NCBI RefSeq assembly: GCF_000058485.1
Contig: NC_008278.1
Coordinates: 6,752,962-6,816,961, forward strand
From: Frankia alni ACN14a
GTDB lineage: Bacteria > Actinomycetota > Actinomycetes > Frankiales > Frankiaceae
DNA length: 64,000 nt
Direction: 5' to 3'
The notes below the pieces were generated by a model. The model was not told the origin of the DNA. It saw nothing but the letters and a program-made list of their open reading frames with translations, and made no database searches. The first letter of the stretch is position 1. Each line of letters opens with the position of its first letter. The position numbers were made by a program, and so were the translations under genes. Shown piece by piece: positions 54,212 through 61,825 of this stretch.

Positions 54212-54805
54212 TCAGCGGACGCGGGGCCGGCGCCGGGCCACACCGACGGGCCGGATGTTCACCTGAGCGGGCAGGTCGGGGCGGCCGAGGGCGCGCCGGG
54301 CCCGTCCCAGCACCGGGCCGCAGACCTCCCCGACCACGCCGGGCACGTCGGTGCCCCGGGTCACTCTGACCGCGATGTCCAGCGACGGTTCACGCCTGCC
54401 CCGCAGCTCGGCCCGCGCGCCCTCGACGCCCGCGATCGCGGCCACGTCGTCCGCGACGGCGTCGGTCAGCGCGGCCGCCGGCAGGTGCACGTCGCCGAGG
54501 GCATCGTGGGTCACGTCCAGCCCCGGGGACCTGTCGGTACGCGCCTGCTGGGCCAACCAGGCCAGTGCCAGCAGGGCGACCAGCCCACTGGCGACACCGA
54601 CAACCGGCCAGAACCAGCCGTGCCCCGCGGCGAAGCCACGGACGGTCGGGTCGAGAACGGGCTGGTCCGACCGGCTGTCACCGAAGACGCCGACCCCGAC
54701 GAGAAGCGCCACCACGCCGGCCGCCGTGAGCAGCACCCCCAGAGCGGCAAGGATGACCCGGTTGCGCCGGTCGGTCGGCGGCACGCGCGGCCCAGGCCTG
54801 GTCAC
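54212..54805 (-). CDS. AmaP-like membrane anchor with Asp23-type domain
   Basis: A 197-residue protein with two membrane helices (VILAALGVLLTAAGVVALLVGV and FWPVVGVASGLVALLALAWLA) followed by a cytoplasmic alpha/beta domain (VHLPAAALTDAVADDVAAIAGVEGARAELRG...DIAVRVTRG) like the Asp23 fold. AmaP tethers Asp23/Gls24 proteins to the membrane in Gram-positive bacteria. Its ATG overlaps the upstream gene by 4 bases. It is the last gene of the seven-gene run from 58068. Confidence 0.8.
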   Translation of the reverse strand: MTRPGPRVPPTDRRNRVILAALGVLLTAAGVVALLVGVGVFGDSRSDQPVLDPTVRGFAAGHGWFWPVVGVASGLVALLALAWLAQQARTDRSPGLDVTHDALGDVHLPAAALTDAVADDVAAIAGVEGARAELRGRREPSLDIAVRVTRGTDVPGVVGEVCGPVLGRARRALGRPDLPAQVNIRPVGVARRRPRVR

Positions 54806-55560
54806 GGCGCCTCGCCTCCCCGCCGCGCCGCGGCACCCACCCGGCGGGTGCCGTCCGGTCCGGTCCCGACCGCCCGCCGTGACCCGTCCGCACCACCCGA
54901 CTCGTCCGCACCACCCGAGGCGGGCCGACCGTCACCTCCGGAGGGTCCGGCGTGCCCACCCGGACCGCCCCACCCGGCCGGGCCGTCATGCCTAGCCGGC
55001 CCGTCGACGGCGGCCGGTTCGTGCCGGCGCCCGGTGGAGGTCGCCCGGATCGTCAGATCGGGCGACTCGACCAACGCGAAGGCGTCGAGCTCCTCACTCA
55101 GCACGGCGGCTACCCGCCGCGGGGTGTCGCCGGCGACGCGGGGGCGCAGGCGCAGCCGGACGTCCGCGACGCGCCGGTGCACCCGGACCCGGGCCCGGTC
55201 CACTCCGTCGACGGCGAGCGCCGTGGCCCGCAGGTCCCGTGCCAGCCCGCGCCGGTCCACGAACACTCCGGCCCGCGGGCATCCCCAGCGAGTTCGCAGC
55301 CGGGCCGGCGTGCCGCTCCGAAGCGCGATCCCGATCAGCAGCAGCCCCACCAGCGCGACGAACCCGGCGGCCAGCAACGCCGGCCCCCGGGACCAGGCGG
55401 TGTCGCTCAGGCCGTTCGCCCAGCTCCGCCAGTTGATCAGGACCTGGCCTTCACCCACCGCCGCCGCGATGATCTCGACGACGGCGATCACACCGGCAAC
55501 CGCGATCAGTGTGGCGAGCAGCCCCGCGACGACCCGGCGTCCCATCCGCACGATGTCCAC
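54802..55560 (-). CDS. DUF6286-type two-helix membrane protein
   Basis: A 252-residue protein with membrane helices VVAGLLATLIAVAGVIAVVEIIAAAV and ALLAAGFVALVGLLLIGIAL, then a soluble domain (GVFVDRRGLARDLRATALAVDGVDRARVRVHRRVADVRLRLRP) resembling the DUF6286 region found in actinobacterial Asp23 operons. The last 70 residues are Gly/Asp/Ser-rich and disordered. The open frame extends to 55704 but covers a repeat element; the GTG at 55560 with a G-rich site upstream begins just before the first helix. Confidence 0.78.
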   Translation of the reverse strand: MDIVRMGRRVVAGLLATLIAVAGVIAVVEIIAAAVGEGQVLINWRSWANGLSDTAWSRGPALLAAGFVALVGLLLIGIALRSGTPARLRTRWGCPRAGVFVDRRGLARDLRATALAVDGVDRARVRVHRRVADVRLRLRPRVAGDTPRRVAAVLSEELDAFALVESPDLTIRATSTGRRHEPAAVDGPARHDGPAGWGGPGGHAGPSGGDGRPASGGADESGGADGSRRAVGTGPDGTRRVGAAARRGGEAP

Positions 55561-55650
55561 CCCCCACCGAGTCCGCCCCCGTCTACTACTCGTGCCCACG
55601 CGCGTACGAACAGACACCGTCTCTGGTCGGTCTCGCCGCCGGAGCGAGTT

Positions 55651-55700
55651 GCGGTGCGTTCTGCACGGTCTGAGTCCGCAGACCGTGCGCATCGCACCGC
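55651..55700. repeat. Nested inverted-repeat element (best copy)
   Basis: The outer arms GCGGTGCG (55651-55658) and CGCACCGC (55693-55700) enclose inner arms TGCACGGTCTG (55662-55672) and CAGACCGTGCG (55679-55689), which match at 10 of 11 positions. The layout and spacing equal the copy at 41918. It lies in the 184-base gap between the second Asp23 gene and the DUF6286 gene. Confidence 0.88.
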
Positions 55701-55744
55701 ACACGCCTCACGTGCACCGCGGAGCGGACGAGACCTGGTCGGCT

Positions 55745-56176
55745 CTAGAACGGTTCGCCGCCGCCCGGGCTCAGGGAGGGCACCTCGATGTCGAGATGGG
55801 CGACGCGCACACCGGCCAGCGCCGCGACCCGCTCCTGCACCTCACCCCGCACCCGCTCGGCGGTCTCGCCGACGGGGTTCGGGTAACGCACGGAGAACGT
55901 CATGGTCAGCCGCGCCGTGCTGCCCTCGAGCCGGGCATCCACCCGGGGCCGGCGGGCATGCCCGCGCCACCGAGCCCCGCCCCGGCGGGCGCCGCCGCGG
56001 CGCGAGAGCCGCCGCGGCGGCCCGGTGACCCCGGGCACCTCCGCGGCGGCCATCGCGGCGATCTTCTCCACGACCCGGTCGGCGACGCGCAGCGATCCCG
56101 CTCCCCCGCCGGCACGCCTGGTGCCGGCCGGCTCGCCCGCATCGGCGGAGGCGCCGGGCCGGGACGGCGTGGTCAC
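55745..56176 (-). CDS. Asp23/Gls24 family envelope stress protein (second copy)
   Basis: A 143-residue protein. LRVADRVVEKIAAMAAAEVPGV and LTMTFSVRYPNPVGETAERVRGEVQERVAALAGVRVAHLDIEV are the two halves of the Asp23 domain, joined by a basic Arg/Gly linker where family members have a short loop. It overlaps the small membrane protein gene by 4 bases (GTGA). Asp23 proteins line the cytoplasmic membrane through AmaP; the role in actinobacteria is not well known. Confidence 0.87.
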   Translation of the reverse strand: MTTPSRPGASADAGEPAGTRRAGGGAGSLRVADRVVEKIAAMAAAEVPGVTGPPRRLSRRGGARRGGARWRGHARRPRVDARLEGSTARLTMTFSVRYPNPVGETAERVRGEVQERVAALAGVRVAHLDIEVPSLSPGGGEPF

Positions 56177-56361
56177 CGTCGGCTCCGGCGCCGGTCCCCG
56201 CCCACGTAGCGGGTGATGTCGAGGTCACCGTCGACGACCTTGCCGACGACGAGCCCGATCGCCCCGAACACGAGGACGATCAGGAACTCGCTGAACCCGC
56301 CGAAGGCGAGCGCGAGCCCGGCGATCAGGCCGGTGATCAGACCAAGTGCTGCTGCTCGCAT
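56173..56361 (-). CDS. Small DUF2273-like membrane protein
   Basis: A 62-residue protein with two helices, LGLITGLIAGLALAFGGF and FLIVLVFGAIGLVVGKVVDGDLDI, ending in a basic tail. Small proteins like this regularly accompany Asp23/AmaP genes. The frame opens to 56706, but the ATG at 56361 begins exactly at the hydrophobic segment and the upstream part is Arg/Pro noise. Confidence 0.85.
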   Translation of the reverse strand: MRAAALGLITGLIAGLALAFGGFSEFLIVLVFGAIGLVVGKVVDGDLDITRYVGGDRRRSRR

Positions 56362-56498
56362 GGTGACGTCCCTTCCGGTCCGACCCGTCCAGTCGGGTGA
56401 TACGTCCGGTGTGCCCCTCGGACGGGCCGGGAAGGGGCAAGGGGGGTGATCGTCACATGGGGTGAGGCGCCGCCACGCTCCACGCGGGCGGTGTCGGG

Positions 56499-56903
56499 TC
56501 ACCGGACTCGAGGGCCACGCTGTGCTCTCTGGGCCTGTCGTCGGTGTACCCATCGGACACCGAGCCGACGGCCCCATCGCGCTGTGACGACCTGCCGCCG
56601 CGCCGCTCCGCGCCATCCTCGGCCGCGCTCCGCCACCCAACCGGCGAGGTGCTCGGCCACGGTGCGCCGGCGGTAGGCGGTGGGACCGGAGTCGGCCTCG
56701 GCCCACCGGCCGGTGGTCGAGCGGCCGGTGGTCGGCTGTCCCGCGCGCAGCGCCCGCAGGCCCTCGGCGAAGGCGTCGGGATCTCCACCGCGGTCCGGGT
56801 GGTGCGTCCGGACGAACGCGCGTATCTCCGCCCGGCGCCGGGCCGCGTCGGCGTCAGCCCGGGAGTCCGGACGGGCCGCGTCACCCGCCTCCTGCGGGGT
56901 CAC
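56499..56903 (-). CDS. Small protein with a J-domain-like HPD motif
   Basis: A 134-residue protein. Near residue 25 it reads EIRAFVRTHHPDRGGDPDAFAEGLRALRAG, which matches helix II, the HPD loop and helix III of a J-domain, the part that stimulates DnaK ATPase. The rest is Arg-rich with no zinc finger or substrate domain. The GTG at 56903 overlaps the upstream stop (GTGA). Its place inside an Asp23 operon suggests a link between that envelope system and the Hsp70 machine. Confidence 0.72.
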   Translation of the reverse strand: MTPQEAGDAARPDSRADADAARRRAEIRAFVRTHHPDRGGDPDAFAEGLRALRAGQPTTGRSTTGRWAEADSGPTAYRRRTVAEHLAGWVAERGRGWRGAARRQVVTARWGRRLGVRWVHRRQAQRAQRGPRVR

Positions 56904-57547
56904 GGTGACCAGACCCACGGCTGGTCACCATCCCCCACCTGCGCCGGACCAACCGAGCGCCGTTGATCGACCGGGGCAGGCCGGTCGACCGGGGCAGGCC
57001 GGTCGACCGAGACCAACCCGTCCGGTGGATCCAGATCGCGGATGATCACATCCACCCGGGGGCAGTCGGGTGCGGCGCGCAGCACCGCGGCCCGGACTCG
57101 GTCGGCGAGATCGGCCAGCCGCGGGCCGTAGCGGCAGTCGACCTGCACGAGGATCCGGTCGGCGCGCACTCGCACCCCCGCGACCCGGCGCCCGGGCAGA
57201 TACGTCGCCACCTCCGCCACCTCGAGGCGGTCCCGCGCCGCGTCGTCCATCCCGCGATCCTCGGTCACGGCCCCCCCGCCGTAATCGGCCGCCTCCACCC
57301 CACGGTGGTCCTCGTCCGCGCCCGCCCCGCCGGAACCGATCGCGACCGCCCTGCCGGAACCGGCGGCGACCGCCGCGTCAGGCCCGTCGGGCAACGGCCC
57401 GCCCGGGCGCTCCGGGATGCGCAGGGGCGAGGGCGTCGGGGCGGCGACCAGTCGGGTCACCTCTGGACAGGCGGCCACCGCGGCCGCCACCCGGTCGGGA
57501 TCCCAGCGGAACCAGGTGGTCACGTCACCCGTCCCGACCAGGTTCAC
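56900..57547 (-). CDS. Asp23-operon hypothetical protein
   Basis: A 215-residue protein without a recognised family. The N-terminus (TGDVTTWFRWDPDRVAAAVAACPEVTRL) and the C-terminal half (LEVAEVATYLPGRRVAGVRVRADRILVQVDCRYGPRLADLADRVRAAVLRAAPDCPRVDVIIRDL) are structured. The second resembles the alpha/beta pattern of Asp23 domains, so it may be a divergent member. The middle 60 residues and the tail (VDRPAPVDRPAPVDQ) are low complexity. GTG overlaps the upstream stop and the stop overlaps the next start, so it is firmly part of the operon. Confidence 0.75.
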   Translation of the reverse strand: MNLVGTGDVTTWFRWDPDRVAAAVAACPEVTRLVAAPTPSPLRIPERPGGPLPDGPDAAVAAGSGRAVAIGSGGAGADEDHRGVEAADYGGGAVTEDRGMDDAARDRLEVAEVATYLPGRRVAGVRVRADRILVQVDCRYGPRLADLADRVRAAVLRAAPDCPRVDVIIRDLDPPDGLVSVDRPAPVDRPAPVDQRRSVGPAQVGDGDQPWVWSP

Positions 57548-58068
57548 TCGACCCGCCGGGTGTCTTCCTGGCCGTCGTCGCCGATGAAGACGTCGTCGAT
57601 GGCGACGTTGACCTCGGTGACCTCCAGCCCGGTCATCCCCTCGACGGAGCTGACCACGTTGCGCCGGATCGACTGCGACAGGTCGACGATGGAGACGCCG
57701 TAGTCGCAGACCACGTCCAGGTCGATGGCGGCCTGCCGCTGGCCGACCTCGACCGCGACGCCCTGGGCGACGCTCGCCGACGCGCCGGGGATGCGGGCCC
57801 TCACCGAACCGACCGCCCGGGCGCCGCCGGTGCCCAGCTTGTGCACGCCGGCGACCTCGCGGGCCGCCACCCCGGCGATCTTGCGGACCACGGCATCCGC
57901 GATCGACGTGCGGCCTCGCTCGGTGGTGAGCTCCGTGGAGTGCTTCCGGTCCGGCACGGTGGTCCGGTTGGCGCCACCGGCGCCGGTCGCCGACGAATCG
58001 GCCTGGCCGGTGCTGGTCGAGGTTCCGGCACCGGTGGTCGCGGTTCCGGAGCTGGTGGTCGTGGTCAT
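57544..58068 (-). CDS. Asp23/Gls24 family envelope stress protein (first copy)
   Basis: A 174-residue protein: a Thr/Ser/Gly-rich N-terminus of about 60 residues, then the Asp23 domain (RGRTSIADAVVRKIAGVAAREVAGVHKL; AVEVGQRQAAIDLDVVCDYGVSIVDLSQSIRRNVVSSVEGMTGLEVTEVNVAIDDVFI). It is the best-conserved member of the operon. The ATG at 58068 has AAGGGGA upstream; the frame opens at 58170. Confidence 0.92.
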   Translation of the reverse strand: MTTTTSSGTATTGAGTSTSTGQADSSATGAGGANRTTVPDRKHSTELTTERGRTSIADAVVRKIAGVAAREVAGVHKLGTGGARAVGSVRARIPGASASVAQGVAVEVGQRQAAIDLDVVCDYGVSIVDLSQSIRRNVVSSVEGMTGLEVTEVNVAIDDVFIGDDGQEDTRRVE

Positions 58069-58679
58069 GGTGGTCCCCTTCGTGGTTTTCGGCGCCCCCC
58101 GAGTGGGCCGTGGTCGCGGGGCACCCGCCGTCAGGCCGCGGCCCGCTGGGGTCGGGTCCGACCGGGTCACCGCGGGTCAGCTGGGACGCGGCGGCGACGC
58201 ACGTGCAGGCCGGACGTCAAGGAAGCCTGGGGAAGGTGTGAAGGGCCAGGTCCAACCGGGCGAGGGGGCATCACGAAGCACGTGCGGGCCCTCTCCGACG
58301 GGGTCACCCACGCCGCGAGTCGCCCGATTTCACCAGCCAGGCATCCCGACCTCTCATGTACCCCGCGGGTGGACGGTCATACGCTCCGGACCCGCGGATA
58401 GGTTGGGTTCGGCCGGTTGCCCCCGCCCGGACGGGCGGTGCCGCTCAGCACGCGTAGCAACGCTGAGCGTGTGGAACCGCCGCACGAGGACGACCAGCAC
58501 GAACACGACCGCTATACGAGCCCGACCGCCACGTGAGCACGACCGTCACACGAGGACAACCGCCCGCACGAGGACAACCGCCCGCACGAGTACGACTGCC
58601 CGCACGAGTAGAGGCCGCCCGCCCGAGTAGAGCCGCCCGCACAGACCAGCCTGAGTGAGTCCGAGCGAAGGAGCATCCG
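58069..58679. other. Divergent intergenic region between the Asp23 operon and ispE
   Basis: About 610 bases. A hairpin CGCTCAGC (58442-58449) / GCTGAGCG (58462-58469) is followed by the tandem repeats at 58481-58641. The remainder shows no gene. Promoters for the Asp23 operon and ispE should be here. Confidence 0.5.
58481..58641. repeat. Degenerate 18-20 bp tandem repeats upstream of ispE
   Basis: About eight imperfect units of the form CGCACGAGGACAACCGCC follow each other. The clearest are at 58549-58585, where two units are identical. There are no spacers, so this is not a CRISPR array. Confidence 0.8.
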
Positions 58680-58733
58680 CTGCCTCGATCCCACCCGGGC
58701 CCGCGCCAAGGCGCGGGAGCCGGCATCGCCGCC
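58668..58733 (+). promoter_or_regulatory. ispE translation-start region with strong SD, possible CTG start and a hairpin
   Basis: AAGGAG (58668-58673) is a near-perfect ribosome-binding site placed 6 bases before a CTG (58680-58682) that is in frame with ispE, 18 codons upstream of the first GTG (58734). Between CTG and GTG lies a perfect hairpin CCCGCGCC-AA-GGCGCGGG (58697-58714). The GTG itself has only a poorly placed GGGAG. The real start may therefore be CTG, or the hairpin may bring the upstream site closer to the GTG. Confidence 0.5.
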
Positions 58734-59810
58734 GTGACCGTCCGGGCCCCGGCCAAGGTCAACCTGCATCTCGGCGTCGGGCCGCTGCGGCCGGACGGCT
58801 ACCACGACGTGATCACCGTGCTCCAGGCCGTCTCGTTGTTCGACGACCTGACCGCCACGACGCTCGACCCCACGACGGCCGACCCCACGGCGGCCGACCC
58901 CACGGCGGCCGACCCCACGGCGGCCGACCCCACGACGATCGACGGGGTGCCCTCCGGCGACCAGGACGGGGTCGTGGTCACCGTCGAGGTCTCCGGCGAG
59001 GGGGCCGACCCGACCGCGCGGGGCCCGGCCACGACCACCCCCGACGTGTCCATCGTCCCCACCGGCCGCGACAACATCGCCGTCCGGGCGGCGCACCTCG
59101 TCGCCGAGGCCGCGGGCATCACCTCGGAGCGGGTGCACCTGACCCTGACCAAGGGCATCCCGGTCGCCGCGGGCATGGCGGGCGGCAGCGCGGACGCGGC
59201 GGCGGCGCTGGTCGCCTTCGACGCGCTGTGGCAGGCCGGCCTCGACCGGGTCGCCCTCGCCGGCCTCGCCGCCCGGCTCGGCAGCGACGTCCCGTTCCCG
59301 CTGACCGGCGGGACCGCGCTGGGCACCGGCCGGGGCGAGCAGCTCACCGACGTCCTGGCCACCGGCGAGTACCACTGGGTGTTCGCCCTCGCCGACGGCG
59401 GCCTGTCCACTCCGGCCGTCTACGCCGAGTTCGACAAGCTGTCCGAGGGCCGGCTGCGCACGGGGCCCACCCCCGCCGACGACGTGCTGGCGGCGCTGCG
59501 CACCGGCGACCCCGCCCAGCTCGGGGCGGCCCTCGTCAACGACCTGCAGCCGGCGGCACTGCGGCTGCGGCCGGCGCTGCGCCGGGTCCTGGAGACCGGC
59601 CGCGAGCTCGGCGCCGTCGGGGCCATCGTGAGCGGTTCCGGGCCGACCTGCGCCTTCCTCGCCGCCGGGGCGACCGAGAGCGTCGAGCTGGCCGCGAGCC
59701 TGGCCGGCATGGGCGTCGCCCGGGCCGTGCGCCGGGCGTCCGGGCCGGCGGCCGGTGCCCGGGTGCTGGAGGGGCCGGACGGCGCGGACGGGTCGGGCGG
59801 CGGACCGTGA
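58734..59810 (+). CDS. ispE: 4-diphosphocytidyl-2-C-methyl-D-erythritol kinase
   Basis: A 358-residue GHMP kinase of the MEP isoprenoid pathway. VRAPAKVNLHLGVGPLRPDGYHDVITVLQAVSLFD holds the first motif, PVAAGMAGGSADAAAALVA is the ATP-binding GHMP signature, and IVSGSGPTCAFLA is the third motif. A stretch of about five TAADP repeats (15-bp DNA units, 58866-58940) is inserted in the loop after the first domain strand, which adds roughly 40 residues compared with other actinobacterial enzymes. It overlaps the ABC-F gene by 4 bases, the standard neighbour order. Confidence 0.95.
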   Translation: MTVRAPAKVNLHLGVGPLRPDGYHDVITVLQAVSLFDDLTATTLDPTTADPTAADPTAADPTAADPTTIDGVPSGDQDGVVVTVEVSGEGADPTARGPATTTPDVSIVPTGRDNIAVRAAHLVAEAAGITSERVHLTLTKGIPVAAGMAGGSADAAAALVAFDALWQAGLDRVALAGLAARLGSDVPFPLTGGTALGTGRGEQLTDVLATGEYHWVFALADGGLSTPAVYAEFDKLSEGRLRTGPTPADDVLAALRTGDPAQLGAALVNDLQPAALRLRPALRRVLETGRELGAVGAIVSGSGPTCAFLAAGATESVELAASLAGMGVARAVRRASGPAAGARVLEGPDGADGSGGGP

Positions 59811-61774
59811 GCCCCGTCCTGGTCAGCCTGGAGAACATCGACGCCGCCTTCGGCACCCGCACGCTGCTGGACCAGGTGAGTCTCGGCGTCGGCACCGGCG
59901 AGCGGATCGGCGTGGTCGGGCGCAACGGCGCCGGCAAGTCCACCCTGCTGCGGATCATCGCGGGCGAGGCGGAGCCGGACGCCGGCCGGGTCGTCCACGC
60001 GGGTTCGACCCGGGTGGGCTCGCTGGCGCAGGCGGACGTGCTGCCCGCCGACCGCACGGTCCGCGAGGTCGTGGTCGGCACCGGCGCGGAACACGAATGG
60101 GCGGCGGACCCGCGCCGCCGCGGTGTGCTCGCCGGCCTCGGCCTGCTGGACCGCCTCGACGACGTGCTCGGCCCGATGTCGGGTGGCGAGCGGCGGCGGG
60201 TGGCGCTGGCGCGACTGCTGGTCCAGGACCTCGACCTGCTGATTCTCGACGAACCGACGAACCATCTCGACGTCGAGGGCGTCGCCTGGCTCGCCGGCCA
60301 CCTCGCCGGCTGGCGCGGCGGCCTGCTCGTCGCCACCCACGACCGCTGGTTCCTCGACGAGGTGTGCGGCCGGGTGTGGGAGGTCGTCGACGGACGGGTC
60401 GACGCCTACGAGGGGGGCTACTCCGCCTACGTCCTCGCCCGGGCCGAACGGACCAGACGGGCGGATGCGACGGAGGCCCGCCGGCAGAACCTGCTGCGCA
60501 AGGAGCTCGCCTGGCTACGCCGCGGGCCCCCCGCCCGGACCAGCAAGCCGCGGTTCCGCATCGACGCCGCCAACGCCCTGATCGCCGACGAGCCGCCGCC
60601 CCGCGACACGATGGCGCTGCGCAGCTTCGCGGCGTCCCGGCTCGGCAAGGACGTCTACGACGCCGAGAACATCACCGTCCGGATCGGGGACCGCACCCTG
60701 TTCGACGGCATCACCTGGCTGCTGGGGCCGGGGGACCGGATCGGGCTGGTCGGCGTCAACGGCGCCGGCAAGACGACGCTGCTGCGCACCCTGCTCGGCG
60801 AGGTCGTCCCGGACGGAGGGCGGGTGAAGGTGGGGGCCAGCGTCCGACCGGCGCTGCTGTCCCAGGAGGTCGCCGAGCTACCGGCGTCGCTGCGCGCGCT
60901 GGAGGCCGTCGAGCAGGTCGGCCGGGTGCTGGAGGTCGAGCGGGGTCGGGAGCGCAGCGCCGGGCAGCTGCTGGAGCAGTTCGGCCTGCCGTCGTCGCGG
61001 CAGTGGACCCGGGTCGGCGACCTCTCCGGTGGCGAGCGGCGCCGGCTGCAGCTGCTGCGCCTGCTCATGGCCCGGCCGAACGTCCTGCTCCTGGACGAGC
61101 CGACGAACGATCTCGACACGGACACGCTGACCGCGCTGGAGGACCTGCTGGACTCCTGGCCCGGCACCCTGGTCGTGGTCAGCCACGACCGGTATTTCCT
61201 CGAGCGGACCTGTGACGTGACGCTGGCTCTGCTCGGCGACGGCCACCTGAGGATGCTGCCCGGCGGCATCGAGGAGTACCTGGCCCGCCGAGCCGCCGCC
61301 GGCTCGGAGGCCGCCACCTCGGCTCCGCCGGCCCGAGCAGCCACCGCGGGCGGAACGAATGGCGCAGGTAGACGAAGTGGCACGGATGGCCGAAGTGGCA
61401 CGGGTAGCCGAAGTGGCACGGGTAGCCGGAGTGCAGCGGGTGGCGCGGACGGGACCGCGCCAGGTGTCCCCGCCGCCGCCACGGCAGCGGCCGGCACGGC
61501 CGGATCCGGCACGGCAGCGGCCGCCATCGGCGCGACGACCGGACCGTCCCGATCCGGCAGCGAGCTGCGGGCCGCCCGCAAGGAGCTGACCCGCCTCGAA
61601 CGTGCCCTCGATCGGCTGACCCGCCGCGAGCAGGAGCTCCACGTGGCCCTCGCCGAGGCGGCGACCGACCATGAGCGCCTGCTGGCGCTGGACGCCGAGC
61701 TGCGCGCCGTCGTCGCCGACAAGGACGCCACCGAGGAGGCCTGGCTGACCCTCGCCGCCGACCTCGAAGGCTGA
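59807..61774 (+). CDS. ABC-F family ATPase (ribosome-associated type)
   Basis: A 655-residue protein with two ABC cassettes and no membrane segment. Cassette 1: GRNGAGKSTLLRII, signature MSGGERRRVALARLL, LLILDEPTNHLD. Cassette 2: GVNGAGKTTLLRTL, LSGGERRRLQLLRLL, LLLDEPTNDLD. A linker of about 80 residues contains the P-site interaction region (LLRKELAWLRRGPPARTSKPR). The C-terminal extension carries RSGTGSRSGTGSRS repeats and a coiled coil (RAARKELTRLERALDRLTRREQELHVALAE). The layout is closest to the Uup type. Start GTG overlaps the ispE stop (GTGA). Confidence 0.93.
   Translation: MSPVLVSLENIDAAFGTRTLLDQVSLGVGTGERIGVVGRNGAGKSTLLRIIAGEAEPDAGRVVHAGSTRVGSLAQADVLPADRTVREVVVGTGAEHEWAADPRRRGVLAGLGLLDRLDDVLGPMSGGERRRVALARLLVQDLDLLILDEPTNHLDVEGVAWLAGHLAGWRGGLLVATHDRWFLDEVCGRVWEVVDGRVDAYEGGYSAYVLARAERTRRADATEARRQNLLRKELAWLRRGPPARTSKPRFRIDAANALIADEPPPRDTMALRSFAASRLGKDVYDAENITVRIGDRTLFDGITWLLGPGDRIGLVGVNGAGKTTLLRTLLGEVVPDGGRVKVGASVRPALLSQEVAELPASLRALEAVEQVGRVLEVERGRERSAGQLLEQFGLPSSRQWTRVGDLSGGERRRLQLLRLLMARPNVLLLDEPTNDLDTDTLTALEDLLDSWPGTLVVVSHDRYFLERTCDVTLALLGDGHLRMLPGGIEEYLARRAAAGSEAATSAPPARAATAGGTNGAGRRSGTDGRSGTGSRSGTGSRSAAGGADGTAPGVPAAATAAAGTAGSGTAAAAIGATTGPSRSGSELRAARKELTRLERALDRLTRREQELHVALAEAATDHERLLALDAELRAVVADKDATEEAWLTLAADLEG
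61373..61440 (+). repeat. 18-bp tandem repeats inside the ABC-F gene
   Basis: GAAGTGGCACGGGTAGCC and close variants occur about four times, encoding the RSGTGS tract between the second ABC cassette and the terminal coiled coil. The array is in frame and adds no stop codon. Confidence 0.9.
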
Positions 61775-61794
61775 GCCGACCGAGGCGGCTCAGC
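61770..61794. terminator. Hairpin overlapping the ABC-F stop codon
   Basis: GCTGAGCCG (61770-61778) pairs perfectly with CGGCTCAGC (61786-61794) across ACCGAGG. The motif CCGAGGCGG recurs twice more before 61820. It lies between the convergent ABC-F and desaturase genes. Confidence 0.65.
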
Positions 61795-61825
61795 CTGCCG
61801 AGGCGGACCAGTCAGCCGAGGCGGC

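Noticed and set aside
58481-58641. Possible CRISPR array
   Set aside because: Units of 18-20 bases are directly adjacent, imperfect and lack spacers; no cas gene is in the window.
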